Source of the DNA: Pseudomonadota bacterium
GTDB taxonomy: Bacteria > Pseudomonadota > Alphaproteobacteria > Rhizobiales > Hyphomicrobiaceae
Assembly (NCBI GenBank): GCA_021813195.1
Contig: JAKALI010000202.1
Coordinates: 1 to 7,185 of the forward strand
DNA length: 7,185 bases
Direction of reading: 5' to 3'
Shown: one piece after another, positions 6,273-7,185 of the stretch
Layout: each line of letters begins with the position of its first letter
How positions within the stretch are numbered: position 1 is the stretch's first letter
The notes under the pieces: generated by a model
What the model was told of the DNA's origin: nothing
Databases searched by the model: none
Seen by the model: only the letters and a program-made list of their open reading frames with translations
Translations under genes and position numbers: made by a program

Positions 6273-7185
6273 ATGCAACTTCCGCATTTCTTTATCGAAA
6301 GACCGATCTTCGCTGCCGTGCTGTCGGTGATCGTCATGATCGTCGGGCTTATAGCGGGCAGCATGCTGCCAATCTCGGAATATCCCGAGATTGCGCCGCC
6401 AACCATCAACATCACGGCAACGTATCCCGGCGCCAACGCTGAGACCCTCGCGGACACCGTCGCCGCCCCGATCGAGCAGGAAGTCAACGGCGTCGACAAC
6501 ATGCTCTACATTTTCTCGCAGGCGACGGGGGATGGTCGGCTGTCAATCAGCGTCGTCTTCAAGCCCGGCACCAACGTCGACCAGGCCGAAGTTCTGGTTC
6601 AAAATCGCGTTTCTGTTGCTGAGCCGCGTCTGCCGGAAGATGTGCGTCGGCTTGGGCTTACGGTGCGCAAGTCCTCGCCAGACCTGATGATGGTCGTCCA
6701 CATGTTCTCGCCCGACGGGACGCGCGACCAGCAGTATATCTCCAACTACGCCGCCCTCTACGTCCGCGATCGCCTCGCCCGCATCGACGGCATCGGGGAC
6801 ATCCGCATCTTCGGCGCGCGCGACTATGCCATGCGCGTGTGGCTCGATCCGGGCCGGGTTGCTGCACGCGAGTTGACGGCGGGAGAGGTGCTGCAAGCGC
6901 TGCGCGCCGCCAATTCGCAGGTGGCTGCCGGAGCCATCAATCAGGCGCCTGCCAATTCCGACGGGGCCTTCACGCTCCAAGTGCAAACACTTGGCCGTCT
7001 CGCATCCGTTGAGGAATTCGAAAATATCGTCGTCAAGACAGATCCGGACGGCGCGGTTGTGCGCTTGAAGGACATCGCGCGTGTCGAACTCGGCTCTCAG
7101 GACTACACCGTCAATGCCTACCTCAATGACGATGTGGCAAGCGCCATCGTGATTTTTCAGCGGCCCGGGTCCAATGAGATCGGAA
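6273..7185 (+). CDS. RND multidrug efflux pump, inner-membrane subunit (3' partial, HAE1/AcrB-like)
   Basis: The frame runs from ATG 6273 to the window end without a stop: 304 residues of a protein that is usually about 1,040 long. It is the proton-driven trimeric pump that takes drugs or other amphipathic substrates from the periplasm and inner-membrane outer leaflet. Seen are the N-terminal amphipathic stretch with FFIERPIF, transmembrane helix 1 (about 11-33), LPISEYPEIAPPTINITATYPGA, the VAAPIEQEVNGVDNMLYI segment, the porter subdomains with KSSPDLMMVV and GIGDIRIFGARDYAMRVWLDP, and the start of the docking domain with ANSQVAAGAINQAP and LKDIARVELG. All match HAE1-family pumps. The proton-relay aspartates in helix 4 (near residues 407-408 in AcrB) lie beyond the window, so activity cannot be judged. 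GAGG at 6265-6268 precedes the start by four bases. It is cotranscribed with the adaptor gene; substrate unknown. Confidence 0.94.
   Translation, partial: MQLPHFFIERPIFAAVLSVIVMIVGLIAGSMLPISEYPEIAPPTINITATYPGANAETLADTVAAPIEQEVNGVDNMLYIFSQATGDGRLSISVVFKPGTNVDQAEVLVQNRVSVAEPRLPEDVRRLGLTVRKSSPDLMMVVHMFSPDGTRDQQYISNYAALYVRDRLARIDGIGDIRIFGARDYAMRVWLDPGRVAARELTAGEVLQALRAANSQVAAGAINQAPANSDGAFTLQVQTLGRLASVEEFENIVVKTDPDGAVVRLKDIARVELGSQDYTVNAYLNDDVASAIVIFQRPGSNEIG

Overview
This is an ordinary, gene-dense piece of a GC-rich bacterial chromosome, most likely from an alphaproteobacterium of the Hyphomicrobiales (Rhizobiales). The evidence is the style of the Tgt, SseA and RND proteins and the alphaproteobacterial-type tRNA-Lys. 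The order-level assignment is inference from protein style, not from a database search. No phage, insertion sequence, CRISPR array, toxin-antitoxin pair or defence gene is visible, and I do not see an undescribed system.

Layout. (1) 1-327, +: the C-terminal end of a polyphosphate kinase 2 that begins before the window. (2) 351-394: a strong compound inverted repeat in the gap before queA. (3) 416-1498 queA and 1510-2670 tgt, +: two queuosine-tRNA enzymes 11 nt apart, almost certainly one operon. (4) 2676-3629, -: a ten-helix DMT/EamA permease, tail to tail with tgt with only 5 bp between the stop codons. (5) 3630-3847: a gene-free gap of 218 bp holding a three-armed inverted-repeat cluster (3713-3764) and a good sigma-70-type promoter (3807-3835). 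(6) 3848-3922, +: tRNA-Lys(UUU) with encoded CCA. (7) 3970-4833, +: a two-domain 3-mercaptopyruvate sulfurtransferase (sseA) just behind the tRNA. (8) 4834-4993: a 160-bp gap with a possible promoter and overlapping palindromes. (9) 4994-6223 and 6273 to the window end, +: the membrane-fusion protein and the first 304 residues of the inner-membrane pump of an RND (HAE1-type) efflux system. No gene-free stretch exceeds 300 bp.

Functionally, QueA and Tgt act at the wobble base of tRNAs for Asp, Asn, His and Tyr. The tRNA-Lys(UUU) is itself from a class normally thiolated at the wobble base, and it sits beside a sulfurtransferase. The RND pair forms two of the three parts of a tripartite pump; any outer-membrane channel gene is outside the window. 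The points most worth a second look are the Tgt zinc site, where three of four expected ligands are replaced, the queA leader structure, the tRNA-Lys/sseA arrangement, and the two repeat clusters upstream of transporter genes.
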